NCBI GenBank assembly: GCA_049889095.1
Contig: JBLJFK010000001.1
DNA: 64,000 nucleotides
Direction: 5' to 3' (one strand)
From: Ewingella sp049889095
Lineage (GTDB): Bacteria; Pseudomonadota; Gammaproteobacteria; Enterobacterales; Enterobacteriaceae
Positions 16,558 through 25,214 of this stretch are shown here, in pieces. Within the stretch, counting starts at the first letter, position 1. Each line of letters begins with the position of its first letter. The translations under genes and the position numbers were made by a program. The notes beneath the pieces are model-generated. The model was not told where the DNA came from and made no database searches. It saw only the letters and a list, made by a program, of their open reading frames with translations.

Positions 16558-17163
16558 ATGGAACAGCTAAATCACCTGCTTTTTACCTGGATCAACGCCA
16601 CGCCTGAATCATCAACCGCTTTGATCAAATTGGCCATATTTATGGCCAATGACATGATAATGATTGTGCCGCTGCTGATCATCGGTTTATGGCTCTGGGG
16701 GCAACATGAACATATCGCCTCCCAGCGCGCGCTGGTCGCCAAAACAGTGATTGCCCTCGGCTTCGCGATGACCACCGCCAAAACACTGTCGATTCTTTTC
16801 CCCCATGCGCGCCCTTTCGTCGAGGGTTTTGGCTATAACTTCCTACACCATTCGCCTGACGACTCCTTCCCAAGCGACCACGGCACCGCCATCTTTACTT
16901 TTGCTATCGCTTTTCTGTGCTGGCATCGCTTATGGTCTGGTGCACTGTTGTGCATCACCGCATTGAGCATCGCCTGGTCAAGAGTTTATCTCGGCGTACA
17001 CTGGCCGATGGACATGCTGGGCGGACTGCTGGTAGGAATGATTGGGTGCCTGTTTGCGCAAATGGTGTGGAACCTGTTCGGAGAGCAAATCTCCGGCGGA
17101 CTGGATAAGCTCTATCGCTTCAGTTTTGCCATTCTAATTCGCAAGGGCTGGGTACAGGGTTAA
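16558..17163 (+). CDS. ybjG: Undecaprenyl-diphosphatase (BcrC/YbjG, PAP2 family)
   Basis: The 201-residue inner-membrane enzyme recycles undecaprenyl pyrophosphate to undecaprenyl phosphate for cell-wall and surface polysaccharide synthesis and can confer bacitracin resistance. The three PAP2 motifs are visible: K-x6-R-P (KTLSILFPHARPF), FPSDHGTAIFTF and SRVYLGVHWPMDMLGG. The N-terminus (LNHLLFTWINATPESS) matches E. coli YbjG. The ATG at 16558 is preferred over an ORF extension to 16498 that covers the promoter. It converges on dacC, its neighbour in E. coli as well. Confidence 0.92.
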   Translation: MEQLNHLLFTWINATPESSTALIKLAIFMANDMIMIVPLLIIGLWLWGQHEHIASQRALVAKTVIALGFAMTTAKTLSILFPHARPFVEGFGYNFLHHSPDDSFPSDHGTAIFTFAIAFLCWHRLWSGALLCITALSIAWSRVYLGVHWPMDMLGGLLVGMIGCLFAQMVWNLFGEQISGGLDKLYRFSFAILIRKGWVQG

Positions 17164-17174
17164 GCTAAACAGTA

Positions 17175-17200
17175 CGGGCGCAGTAAACTGCGCCCGATAT
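17175..17200. terminator. Bidirectional terminator between ybjG and dacC
   Basis: A perfect 9-bp stem (CGGGCGCAG / CTGCGCCCG, loop TAAA) sits between two convergent genes and is followed by ATATTTCTT. Confidence 0.75.
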
Positions 17201-17215
17201 TTCTTATTTCTCAGA

Positions 17216-18427
17216 TCATTTGCCGAAGATCGACCCAAATAGCCCGGTGATTTTCATCATCACGAAATCCCAGATTCGGCTGAAGAACCCGCCCTCTTTG
17301 ACCTCTTTCAATGCGACCAACGGACGCTGATCGACCACTTTGCCATTCAGGGTGAAATCCACCGTACCTACAACCTGATTTTTCGCCAACGGCGCTTCCA
17401 ACTGTTTGTTAGTCAACGTAAAACTGGCTTTCAGGTTTTTCAACTGCCCTTTAGGTGTCGTCAGCGATGCATTTTCAGCTACGCCGAGCGGTACCATTTT
17501 GTCTTCACCGAACCAGACTCGCTGGCTGATGAACGCATCACCGGCCTTGATTGGGGTCAGGGTTTCGAAGAAACGGAAGCCCCAGGTCAGGAGGTTTTCA
17601 CTCTCATTGAAACGCACGCGATCGCTCGGCGCACCCATGACGACCGCAATCAAACGCATACCGCTGGGGTCGCTGGCAGATGACACCAGATTATAGCCAG
17701 CGCCTGAGGTGTAGCCGGTTTTAATACCGTCGACGTTCAGGTTGGTGCTCCACAACAAACGGTTGCGGTTTATCTGACGAATATGGTTGAAGGTGAACTC
17801 TTTCTCTTTATGCAGCGCGTACTCTTCCGGCGTGTCGCGGATTAACGCCTGCGATAACAGCGCCATATCACGGGCCGAGCTGTATTGCCCGTCCGCATCC
17901 AGGCCGTGCACGGTTTTGAAATGGGTATTTTCCAGCTTCAACTGTTGGGCATAACGGTTCATCAGGTTGACGAAAGAGTCCTGACTGCCAGCTACATAGT
18001 CGGCCAGTGCAATGCTGGCGTCATTGCCAGACTGAATAACAATGCCTTTGTTTAACTCGGATACCGGCACTTTATCGCCGGGTTTGAGGAACATCAGCGA
18101 TGACCCCCGAAGTACGGGATTACCGGTCGCCCAGGCATCCTGGCCAACGGTGACCATGTCATCCGGCGTCACTTTACCCGATTTTATGACCTGGCCGACC
18201 ACGTAGCTGACCATGATTTTGCTCAGACTGGCAGGATCGAGACGGGTATCAGGATTAGATTCAGCCAGCACCTTGCCACTGCTGTAATCCATCAATACCC
18301 AAGATTTAGCGTTAATCTGCGGGGCGGCAGGGTTGGTATCTGCTTGTGCAGCGGGAAGCGCCAGCAGCATAAAACCACCGCCGAGTGTACAAAGAAAGGT
18401 CCGTTTTAATTTAGGAGAGGTTATCAT
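17216..18427 (-). CDS. dacC: D-alanyl-D-alanine carboxypeptidase DacC (PBP6)
   Basis: This low-molecular-weight penicillin-binding protein trims the terminal D-Ala from peptidoglycan pentapeptides in the periplasm. Numbered from a TTG at 18478, the active site is S84-x-x-K87 (ASLSK), the second motif SGN at 150-152 and the third KTG at 253-255. The C-terminal amphipathic helix (RIWDFVMMKITGLFGSIFG) anchors it to the inner membrane. The ATG at 18427 (residue 18 of the longer frame) gives a normal signal peptide ending in AAQA and is preferred. The sequence is collinear with E. coli DacC throughout. Confidence 0.93.
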   Translation of the reverse strand: MITSPKLKRTFLCTLGGGFMLLALPAAQADTNPAAPQINAKSWVLMDYSSGKVLAESNPDTRLDPASLSKIMVSYVVGQVIKSGKVTPDDMVTVGQDAWATGNPVLRGSSLMFLKPGDKVPVSELNKGIVIQSGNDASIALADYVAGSQDSFVNLMNRYAQQLKLENTHFKTVHGLDADGQYSSARDMALLSQALIRDTPEEYALHKEKEFTFNHIRQINRNRLLWSTNLNVDGIKTGYTSGAGYNLVSSASDPSGMRLIAVVMGAPSDRVRFNESENLLTWGFRFFETLTPIKAGDAFISQRVWFGEDKMVPLGVAENASLTTPKGQLKNLKASFTLTNKQLEAPLAKNQVVGTVDFTLNGKVVDQRPLVALKEVKEGGFFSRIWDFVMMKITGLFGSIFGK

Positions 18428-18743
18428 AGGTTTATCAGCGCTTTTGTCCGGGTAACTGAAATTTATCTTATCTTTCAAACAGCTTTATGAATTGCGAATA
18501 AGACGTTGACCGATGCTAAAAGCTACCGGTTTATAGGCCGCGAAGAAACCATTGCAATGTAAAGATTCTTAGAATGAACGTCATTTATGCCCCTGATGGC
18601 TTTTTTCGCTCATTTTCTATTCTATCGCCCACGTATTGACCACATGCGATGAGTCGGGCAAGTTTGTGCTCCTATAACATTTTAAAGATCGATAAAACGC
18701 TTATCGGTAATCAATGCACAGGGTAAAACGGTGGAGAAATAGC

Positions 18744-19085
18744 ATGACAGGACTCGTAATTAAAGCATTGATTGGCGCACTGATGGTGGTGGCGATCGGT
18801 TTATTATCAAAAACACGTAATTATTACATCGCCGGTTTACTGCCGTTGTTTCCGACTTTTGCGCTGATTGCACATTATATCGTCGGTACCGAACGCAGTA
18901 TTGATGCGCTGCGTACGACCATCATCTTCGGCCTGTGGGCAGTGATCCCCTATATGGTGTATCTGATTTCTCTTTATTTTTTCATCGGTTGGATGAAACT
19001 GCCATACGCCCTGCTTAGCGGCGTGATCTGCTGGTCACTGGCCGCCTGGCTGCTTATCTCCCTCTGGACCCGCTTTCACGTCTGA
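18744..19085 (+). CDS. GlpM-family inner-membrane protein
   Basis: The 113-residue protein has four predicted membrane segments and the length of GlpM-family proteins, whose biochemical role is not established. The ATG at 18744 is chosen because GTGGAG lies about eight bases upstream; the frame is open to 18714. It converges on the LysR-type gene, the two stops being three bases apart. It has its own upstream region of about 265 bases shared with dacC. Confidence 0.75.
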   Translation: MTGLVIKALIGALMVVAIGLLSKTRNYYIAGLLPLFPTFALIAHYIVGTERSIDALRTTIIFGLWAVIPYMVYLISLYFFIGWMKLPYALLSGVICWSLAAWLLISLWTRFHV

Positions 19086-19088
19086 AAG

Positions 19089-20012
19089 CTAAAGACCAAA
19101 CTCATGACGAAACAGGTCACCTTCTTGTGTCAGTTCATCACGGACAAACTCGATAAATTGGCTCAGCATCGCTGAACGCCTTTTGCCTGCGACAGTTTGC
19201 AACTGCAATGTGCGCTGGTTGAGTTGCTCAATATTGACCGGTTTCACACAAAGCCCATCGCGCCGTGCTTTATATAAAATGGAGAAGTGACTGCAAGCCA
19301 CAATGGCGCCCGGAGTCTGTAGCATAAAGTCATATAACGTTGAAAAACGGTTACAGCTGAGCGCCGGTTCAAGAAATATTCCACTCATTCTGCATGACAA
19401 ATCAAACAGCTGGCGGATAGTGCTGCCCGGCTCGTTCATTGCCAGCGGATAAGGGTGTAAATCGGCCAACTGTAATGAGGTGTTGGCCAGCGGATGATCG
19501 GTACGCATCACCATTCTTACCGGGGCCGGAAAAGTCGCGATCACTTCAACACCCCGTTCGGCGGTCAGGCTGAACTGCAACGCGAATTCGCTCTCACCAC
19601 TGCGGATCATCTCAGCCACCTGCAGCGCCGTACCCACATTCAGCGAAAACATGACGCCAGGATTACGCTGTCGAAAGCGAATAAATAGCTGTGGCAGCAG
19701 ATCAAATGCCGGGCCGTCGGTGCATGCCATGCGGATAACCGTTCGCCGTACTGCATTCAGCCCCTTAATCTCCCCGATGGCATGCTCCATGTCCATCATG
19801 CTTTTGCGCACGTGGTTTTCCAGGATCTGACCGGCGTCATTGAGCACCATTCCGCGGGCATGACGTTCAAAAAGCTTATCCCCGATACGCTCTTCCAACC
19901 GCTGGATCTGCCGGCTGATCGCCGACACCGCAACAAATAATTGTTTACTGGCTGCGCTGAGCGAGCCTGTGTGAGCAACGGCCAAAAAATAGCGAATCTC
20001 GGTACTTTGCAT
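19089..20012 (-). CDS. LysR-type transcriptional regulator
   Basis: The 307-residue protein has an N-terminal winged HTH (residues 1 to 60: EIRYFLAVAHTGSLSAASKQ then LFVAVSAISRQIQRLE) and a C-terminal effector-binding domain of two periplasmic-binding-like lobes. It is divergent from an M20 peptidase / transporter pair and most likely controls it. The shared promoter region holds GTTGC-N16-GCAAC at 20070-20095, a LysR-type inverted repeat. The inducer is unknown, perhaps a peptide or N-acyl amino acid. Confidence 0.88.
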   Translation of the reverse strand: MQSTEIRYFLAVAHTGSLSAASKQLFVAVSAISRQIQRLEERIGDKLFERHARGMVLNDAGQILENHVRKSMMDMEHAIGEIKGLNAVRRTVIRMACTDGPAFDLLPQLFIRFRQRNPGVMFSLNVGTALQVAEMIRSGESEFALQFSLTAERGVEVIATFPAPVRMVMRTDHPLANTSLQLADLHPYPLAMNEPGSTIRQLFDLSCRMSGIFLEPALSCNRFSTLYDFMLQTPGAIVACSHFSILYKARRDGLCVKPVNIEQLNQRTLQLQTVAGKRRSAMLSQFIEFVRDELTQEGDLFRHEFGL

Positions 20013-20069
20013 CTCATTTTCCCTGCTTCATAAACGTGCAAACCAGCATTGCACAAAAAGCAAAGGTTG

Positions 20070-20095
20070 GTTGCAATTATTATTATTGTAGCAAC
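20070..20095. promoter_or_regulatory. Candidate LysR-type operator
   Basis: GTTGC (20070-20074) and GCAAC (20091-20095) form an inverted repeat around an A+T-rich centre between the divergent regulator and peptidase genes, the usual place for a LysR-type binding site. Confidence 0.4.
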
Positions 20096-20117
20096 GCTAC
20101 GTATTGGTTTAGATAAC

Positions 20118-21593
20118 ATGGATAAAAAAACAGATAAAAAAACAACCAACACAATGGACAACTTTATGACAGCGGATAAAGCAGCAGCACAGGCTCTGGC
20201 CTGGTTCGACAGGGGTGAATTTAAAACCACATTGACGCGCCGCGTGGCGATGACCACCGAAAGCCAAAGCAGCACACGTGATAACGAGCTGGCTCGCTAT
20301 TTAGACGACGAAATCAAACCGGCGTTATCTGCCATGGGCTTCTCACTGCTCAGCGTTGATAATCCTCGCGCCGCGCAACGTCCGTTTCTGATAGCCAGCC
20401 GGATTGAAGATCCGGCATTGCCCACTTTGCTCACCTACGGCCATGGCGACGTGGTTTTCGGCGACGATGAACACTGGCGTGAAGGGCTGAAGCCCTGGCA
20501 CCTGGTGGAGGAAGGTGACCGCTGGTATGGCCGTGGCACCGCCGATAATAAAGGCCAACACAGTATAAATATCGCCGCGCTGGAACATATTTTTCAGGCC
20601 CGCGGCGGTCGTTTAGGATTCAATTGCAAAGTGTTGTTCGAGATGGGCGAGGAGATCAGTTCGCCTGGTCTGGCAGATTTATGCCGCGATCACGCCCAGA
20701 CGCTCAGCGCAGACTTATTGATCGCTTCGGATGGCCCGCGCCTGAGCGCCATTCGCCCAACGCTGTTTCTGGGGTCACGCGGTGCGGTCAATTTCCGCCT
20801 GAGCATAAATGCCCGTGACAACGCTTACCATTCGGGTAACTGGGGCGGCTTGCTGACCAACCCCGGCACGCAGTTGGCTAATGCGCTGGCCAGCCTGGTC
20901 AATCAGCACGGTCAGTTACTGGTCGATGCCCTGAAACCTGAGGCTGTCAGCCCGCAGATTCGGCAGATCCTGAGTGATATCGCCGTGGGCGGCGGTGATA
21001 CCGACCCGCACATTGACCCCAACTGGGGCGAACCCGGTCTGACACCCACCGAACGCCTGTATGCCTGGAACCAACTTGAAGTGCTCTCTTTCCTCACCGG
21101 CAACCCGCAACGCCCGATGAATGCAATTCCAGGTCAGGCAACTGCTGTGTGTCAGTTGCGTTTTGTCGTCGGTACTGATTGGGAAAACCTGGCGCAGCAC
21201 GTTCGCGCTCATCTTGATTCACGGGGATTTTCCCAGGTTGAGGTCGAATTCTTGCGCGGTTCACCCGCTACCCGCTTCGACCCGACTGACCCGCTGGTTG
21301 GCTGGGCGCTCGGCGTGATGCAACACTGCAGCGGTAAAAAACCAGCCCTGTTACCCAATCTTGGCGGCTCGTTACCTAATGAAGTTTTCTCTGACATCCT
21401 CGGACTGCCGACGCTGTGGGTTCCCCATTCTTACCCGGCGTGCGGTCAGCATGGCGTGAATGAACATATGCTGCGCTCGGTCGCGCGCGAAGGGCTGGAG
21501 ATCATGACACGCCTGTTGTGGGACTTGGGTGAACAGGGAACGTCCCTGCTGCAACAACATCGAGAACATGCTGCTCTGGGAGGTGCAAAATGA
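20118..21593 (+). CDS. M20-family metallopeptidase/amidohydrolase
   Basis: The product is a zinc peptidase of the M20 (ArgE/DapE/CPG2) family, which cleaves dipeptides or N-acyl amino acids. The visible metal and catalytic elements are the YGHGDVV strand, DNKGQHSIN bridging aspartate, the general-base pair in EMGEEISS, the aspartate of SDGPRL and the late histidine in PACGQHGVNEH. The start is uncertain: ATG at 20118 gives 491 residues, with later ATGs at 20154 and 20166, none with a strong ribosome site. It is ATGA-coupled to the transporter that follows. Confidence 0.88.
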   Translation: MDKKTDKKTTNTMDNFMTADKAAAQALAWFDRGEFKTTLTRRVAMTTESQSSTRDNELARYLDDEIKPALSAMGFSLLSVDNPRAAQRPFLIASRIEDPALPTLLTYGHGDVVFGDDEHWREGLKPWHLVEEGDRWYGRGTADNKGQHSINIAALEHIFQARGGRLGFNCKVLFEMGEEISSPGLADLCRDHAQTLSADLLIASDGPRLSAIRPTLFLGSRGAVNFRLSINARDNAYHSGNWGGLLTNPGTQLANALASLVNQHGQLLVDALKPEAVSPQIRQILSDIAVGGGDTDPHIDPNWGEPGLTPTERLYAWNQLEVLSFLTGNPQRPMNAIPGQATAVCQLRFVVGTDWENLAQHVRAHLDSRGFSQVEVEFLRGSPATRFDPTDPLVGWALGVMQHCSGKKPALLPNLGGSLPNEVFSDILGLPTLWVPHSYPACGQHGVNEHMLRSVAREGLEIMTRLLWDLGEQGTSLLQQHREHAALGGAK

Positions 21594-22876
21594 ATCAATC
21601 TTCTGCGCATACTGCCGGGCAAAACACGGTTTCCTCTGGTAAACCGAGCCTGATGAGAACCTTGTTTGCCACTTGTATCGGTAATGCACTGGAGTGGTTT
21701 GACATCGCCATCTACGGTTTCTTTGCCAGTTATATTGCCCACGCCTACTTTCCCGCAGTTGACCCTACAGTGTCATTATTGCTGACCTTCGGCAGCTTTG
21801 GTGTCTCTTTCCTTATTCGCCCACTGGGCGCCATTGTCTTAGGTGCCTATGCCGATCGCCATGGCCGCAAAGCCTCGCTGCTGATGTCAATAAGCCTGAT
21901 GATGTTAGGTGGACTGATCATCGTAATCACGCCCTCTTACGCCACTATCGGCGTAGCGGCCCCTCTGCTTATCCTGCTTGCACGCTTGATTCAGGGCTTC
22001 TCGGCAGGAGGTGAATTTGGTAGCTCCACTGCATTTCTGGTTGAGCATTTTCCAGAACGTAAAGCGTTCATCGCCAGTTGGCAGTTTGCCACTCAGGGTG
22101 CAAGCACGCTGATGGCTTCAGCATTTGGTTTAGGGCTGGCGCACGTATTAACCGAAACTCAACTGCAAGACTGGGGATGGCGCATTCCGTTTATTTTCGG
22201 GCTGCTGATCGGGCCGGTAGGTTTGTATATTCGCCGCCATATTCATGAATCAGAAAGCTTCCAAAAAGCAGAGAAAAACCATTCGCCGTTGAAGCAGATT
22301 GTCCGGGCGCAGAAGTCCCTGTTTTTCATTGCTGTCGGGCTGATGGTGGTCTCAACCGCCATCAACTATATGCTCAACTACGTCCCTACTTACGCCACCA
22401 AAACGCTGCATCTGCCGTCTTCGGTCGGCTTTAGCGCCACGCTGGTTGCCGGTATCATTTTGACCGTTGTGACTCCGCTGATGGGGCTATGGGCAGAGAA
22501 AGTCGGGCGTTTGCCATTGATGTGGGGGTCACTGATCCTGCTGTTAGTTACCATCTACCCGGCGTTCTGGCTAATGCTGCAATACACTTCCGCGCTGTCG
22601 TTGATTCTGCTGATTGGCTGGCTGGCCCTGCTAAAATCTGTCTATTTCTCCACCGTTCCCTCGATGATGGCTGACCTATTTCCGGTCGGTACCCGGGCAA
22701 GCGGAATGGCGATAAGTTACAACGTGGCGGTGACCGTTTTCGGTGGTTTTGCCCCGTTCATCTGTACGCTGCTTATCTCGATGACCGGAAGCAGTCTGGC
22801 GCCAGGATACTATCTGATGGCGGTCGCGCTGCTCAGCGTATGGGCTTTATTACGAGCGCAGAAGTTACAGCGATAA
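21590..22876 (+). CDS. MFS transporter, metabolite:H+ symporter (MHS) family
   Basis: The 428-residue inner-membrane protein with 12 predicted helices has MHS-family signatures: LEWFDIAIYGFFASYIA in helix 1, RPLGAIVLGAYADRHGRK in the 2-3 loop and RLIQGFSAGGEFG in helix 4. MHS proteins import organic acids and related metabolites with protons. Coupled to the M20 peptidase, it probably brings in the substrate that the peptidase cleaves. The substrate itself cannot be named. Confidence 0.9.
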   Translation: MNQSSAHTAGQNTVSSGKPSLMRTLFATCIGNALEWFDIAIYGFFASYIAHAYFPAVDPTVSLLLTFGSFGVSFLIRPLGAIVLGAYADRHGRKASLLMSISLMMLGGLIIVITPSYATIGVAAPLLILLARLIQGFSAGGEFGSSTAFLVEHFPERKAFIASWQFATQGASTLMASAFGLGLAHVLTETQLQDWGWRIPFIFGLLIGPVGLYIRRHIHESESFQKAEKNHSPLKQIVRAQKSLFFIAVGLMVVSTAINYMLNYVPTYATKTLHLPSSVGFSATLVAGIILTVVTPLMGLWAEKVGRLPLMWGSLILLLVTIYPAFWLMLQYTSALSLILLIGWLALLKSVYFSTVPSMMADLFPVGTRASGMAISYNVAVTVFGGFAPFICTLLISMTGSSLAPGYYLMAVALLSVWALLRAQKLQR

Positions 22877-22981
22877 TGTCATGGTGGCAAAACACAGATG
22901 CATAAAGCTTTTTTCACGCCTATAGTTTCAGCGGGTTTTTAAATTGGTTTACTAAGTCAACTCATTCAGGGAGTAGTAAAG

Positions 22982-23602
22982 ATGCTGACAGTATGGGGTC
23001 GTGATAACTCGACCAACGTGAAGAAAGTGTTGTGGCTGCTGGATGAGCTCGGTGAAGTGTACACGTCGATAAACGCCGGCGGCGTTTTCGGTAAAGTCAA
23101 CGAACCGCTCTATTTGTCACTTAACCCGAACGGGCTGGTACCTTGCCTGCAGGATGATGACTTTGTTTTGTGGGAATCGAACGCCATTTTACGCTATCTG
23201 GCGGAGCGCTCAGGCAACCCGCTGTTCTGGGGCAACGATCTGCAGCAGCGCGCCTCGGCGGATAAATGGCTCGACTGGGCCAGTAATTCGCTGAATATTC
23301 CCTTCCGCCAGGTCTATATCAATCTGATCCGCACGCCTGAAGGTAAGCGTGATATGGCAGCCGTCGCCAGCGGCATGGCAGCGTTTGAGAAACTATGGCC
23401 AGTGGTCGATACCGTACTGGCTAAACAAACCTGGCTGTCCGGAGACAAATTCGGTATTGGCGATATACCGATGGGCTGCCTGGCGTACGCGTGGTTCGGG
23501 CTGGATATTGAACGTCAGCCTCATCCAAACCTTGAGCGCTGGTATCAACAACTGACACAGCGCCCGGCTTATCAGAAGCGGGTGATGATCCCGCTGAGTT
23601 AA
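22982..23602 (+). CDS. Glutathione S-transferase family protein
   Basis: The 206-residue protein has the thioredoxin-like N-terminal domain (LTVWGRDNSTNVKKVLWLLD, LNPNGLVPCLQ with the cis-proline, and WESNAILRYLAE, the glutathione-binding ES pair) and an all-helical C-terminal domain with the usual SGDKFGIGDIPMG motif. The substrate is unknown. It is monocistronic, with GGGAG nine bases upstream of the ATG and a long hairpin downstream. Confidence 0.92.
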   Translation: MLTVWGRDNSTNVKKVLWLLDELGEVYTSINAGGVFGKVNEPLYLSLNPNGLVPCLQDDDFVLWESNAILRYLAERSGNPLFWGNDLQQRASADKWLDWASNSLNIPFRQVYINLIRTPEGKRDMAAVASGMAAFEKLWPVVDTVLAKQTWLSGDKFGIGDIPMGCLAYAWFGLDIERQPHPNLERWYQQLTQRPAYQKRVMIPLS

Positions 23603-23607
23603 TCTAC

Positions 23608-23645
23608 AGCTAAGTGTCGGATGCAGACACGTCCGACACTTAGCT
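23608..23645 (+). terminator. Long perfect hairpin after the GST gene
   Basis: A perfect 14-bp stem (AGCTAAGTGTCGGA / TCCGACACTTAGCT) with a 10-base loop lies six bases after the stop. It is followed by CTATTTG rather than a full T run, so it may end transcription or stabilise the mRNA. The rest of the 277-base gap to the next gene holds only a small ATTCCA-AAC-TGGAAT palindrome (23685-23699). Confidence 0.6.
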
Positions 23646-23879
23646 CTATTTGTCAGCTGCTGAAGTTCAACCCCCGAATTATCTATTCCAAACTGGAATA
23701 ACGCAGAGACGAAATATACTAACTACAAAGCATTCCCTATTTATTAACAACTGGGTAAACTGCCTGCACAGATAGACGTCTGGACAGACAGACTTCTGCA
23801 CATCCTCACATTGGGTGACTCTTATTGAGCCCCGTAAACCACCTTGCGAAACCGCGTTCACTGCCTGCCGGAGTTGTTA

Positions 23880-24953
23880 ATGAAAAAAATATCCACCTCT
23901 TTATTGGTTCTGAGTCTGTTGGCCGCTGCCCCTGCGTTCGCCGCAGAAACCACGCTCGCCGCTGTTCCGGCGGTGATTGCTCAGCATCAAGGTCCGGTAC
24001 GCGTTGCAGTGATCCGCAATTTGGGTTCTGACGATAACACCACCCAATTTTTAGCGGGTGCCATCAAAGAAGGCCGCAAACTGGGTTTTAAAGTCGACAC
24101 CTTCCTCAGCAACGGTGACGACGCCAAATTCCAGGACTTCGTCAATCAGGCCATCAGCCAGAAATATGACGGGATTATCCTGTCGCAGGGCCGTGGCCCT
24201 TACTCCGCAGAACTGGTGAAGCGCATTACCGCTGCAGGCATTGCCGTCTCCGTATTCGATACTGAAGTCCCGGATAACACGCCGGGTGTGACGGTCACCC
24301 GTCAGGATGATGCCTCGCTGACCCATACCTCCGTAGGGCAACTGGTCAAGGATTTCAACGGTAAAGCCAATATCGTCAAATTATGGGTTGCCGGTTTCCC
24401 GCCGATGGAACGTCGTCAGAAAACTTATGAAGAAATTCTCAAACAAAATCCGGGCATTCATCAGCTGGAGTCCATCGGCGCAGTCTCGTCTGATGTTCAG
24501 GGAGATACCGCCAATAAAGTCGGTGCCATTTTAGCCAAATACCCGAAAGGTAAAATTGACGCTATTTGGGGCGCATGGGATGCCTTCAGCCAAGGTGCGT
24601 ATAAAGCGCTGAAGGAAAACGGCCGCACTGAAATCAAACTCTACAGTATTGATGCATCCAATCAGGATTTGCAGATGATGCGCGAGGAAGGGAGCCCGTG
24701 GAAAATCACCGCGGCTGTCGATACTCAACTGATCGGTGCGGTAAACCTGCGCATCGTCGCGCTGAAAATTGCCGGTGAAAAAACGCCAGCCACTTATGAG
24801 TTCCCGGCTCAGGCGATACCGCAAGCCCTGCTACAAAGCCAAAGCGGTGGCATTAATGTGACCGGTTTGAGCAAGATTATTCCGGGCTGGGGCAAGTCTG
24901 AAGATTTTACCGCCCCATGGTTTGCCACGCTGGAAGCCAAATATAAGAAGTAA
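23880..24953 (+). CDS. Periplasmic sugar-binding protein (orphan ABC solute receptor)
   Basis: From the ATG at 23880 (GGAG six bases upstream) the 357-residue protein has a cleavable signal peptide ending in APAFA and a type I periplasmic-binding fold (VRVAVIRNLGSDDNTTQFL, DDAKFQDFVNQAISQKYDGI, FDTEVPDN). It resembles YphF-like and ribose/xylose-class receptors. No permease or ATPase genes accompany it, and it lies 261 bases upstream of an alpha-xylosidase in the xylose locus. It may feed the XylGH transporter or a distant one; both are inference. A terminator follows at 24977. Confidence 0.82.
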   Translation: MKKISTSLLVLSLLAAAPAFAAETTLAAVPAVIAQHQGPVRVAVIRNLGSDDNTTQFLAGAIKEGRKLGFKVDTFLSNGDDAKFQDFVNQAISQKYDGIILSQGRGPYSAELVKRITAAGIAVSVFDTEVPDNTPGVTVTRQDDASLTHTSVGQLVKDFNGKANIVKLWVAGFPPMERRQKTYEEILKQNPGIHQLESIGAVSSDVQGDTANKVGAILAKYPKGKIDAIWGAWDAFSQGAYKALKENGRTEIKLYSIDASNQDLQMMREEGSPWKITAAVDTQLIGAVNLRIVALKIAGEKTPATYEFPAQAIPQALLQSQSGGINVTGLSKIIPGWGKSEDFTAPWFATLEAKYKK

Positions 24954-24976
24954 CCAACACGTTTTTCCATAACATC

Positions 24977-25010
24977 CAGCCCCTTTCCGTAAATTGAAAC
25001 GGGCTGTTTT
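24977..25010 (+). terminator. Terminator after the sugar-binding protein gene
   Basis: CAGCCCCTTTC pairs with GAAACGGGCTG (one mismatch) around an 8-base loop, followed by TTTT. Confidence 0.7.
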
Positions 25011-25214
25011 GTAAAAGAATTCTCCCCGATACTCCGCCAGTTCCCCTGCTTGATCACAGAAATAAAGAAACGTAAATTCAGAACTAAAAATCTCAATAGC
25101 CGGTCAACCCGGTAACCGTTACAACTCTACACTCACATTATAAATCCAAGTACTAAGCTCATGAGCCCAGAGATCCTGTCAGTTAAAGAAAATCAAGGAT
25201 AAAAGGAGAGAGTA

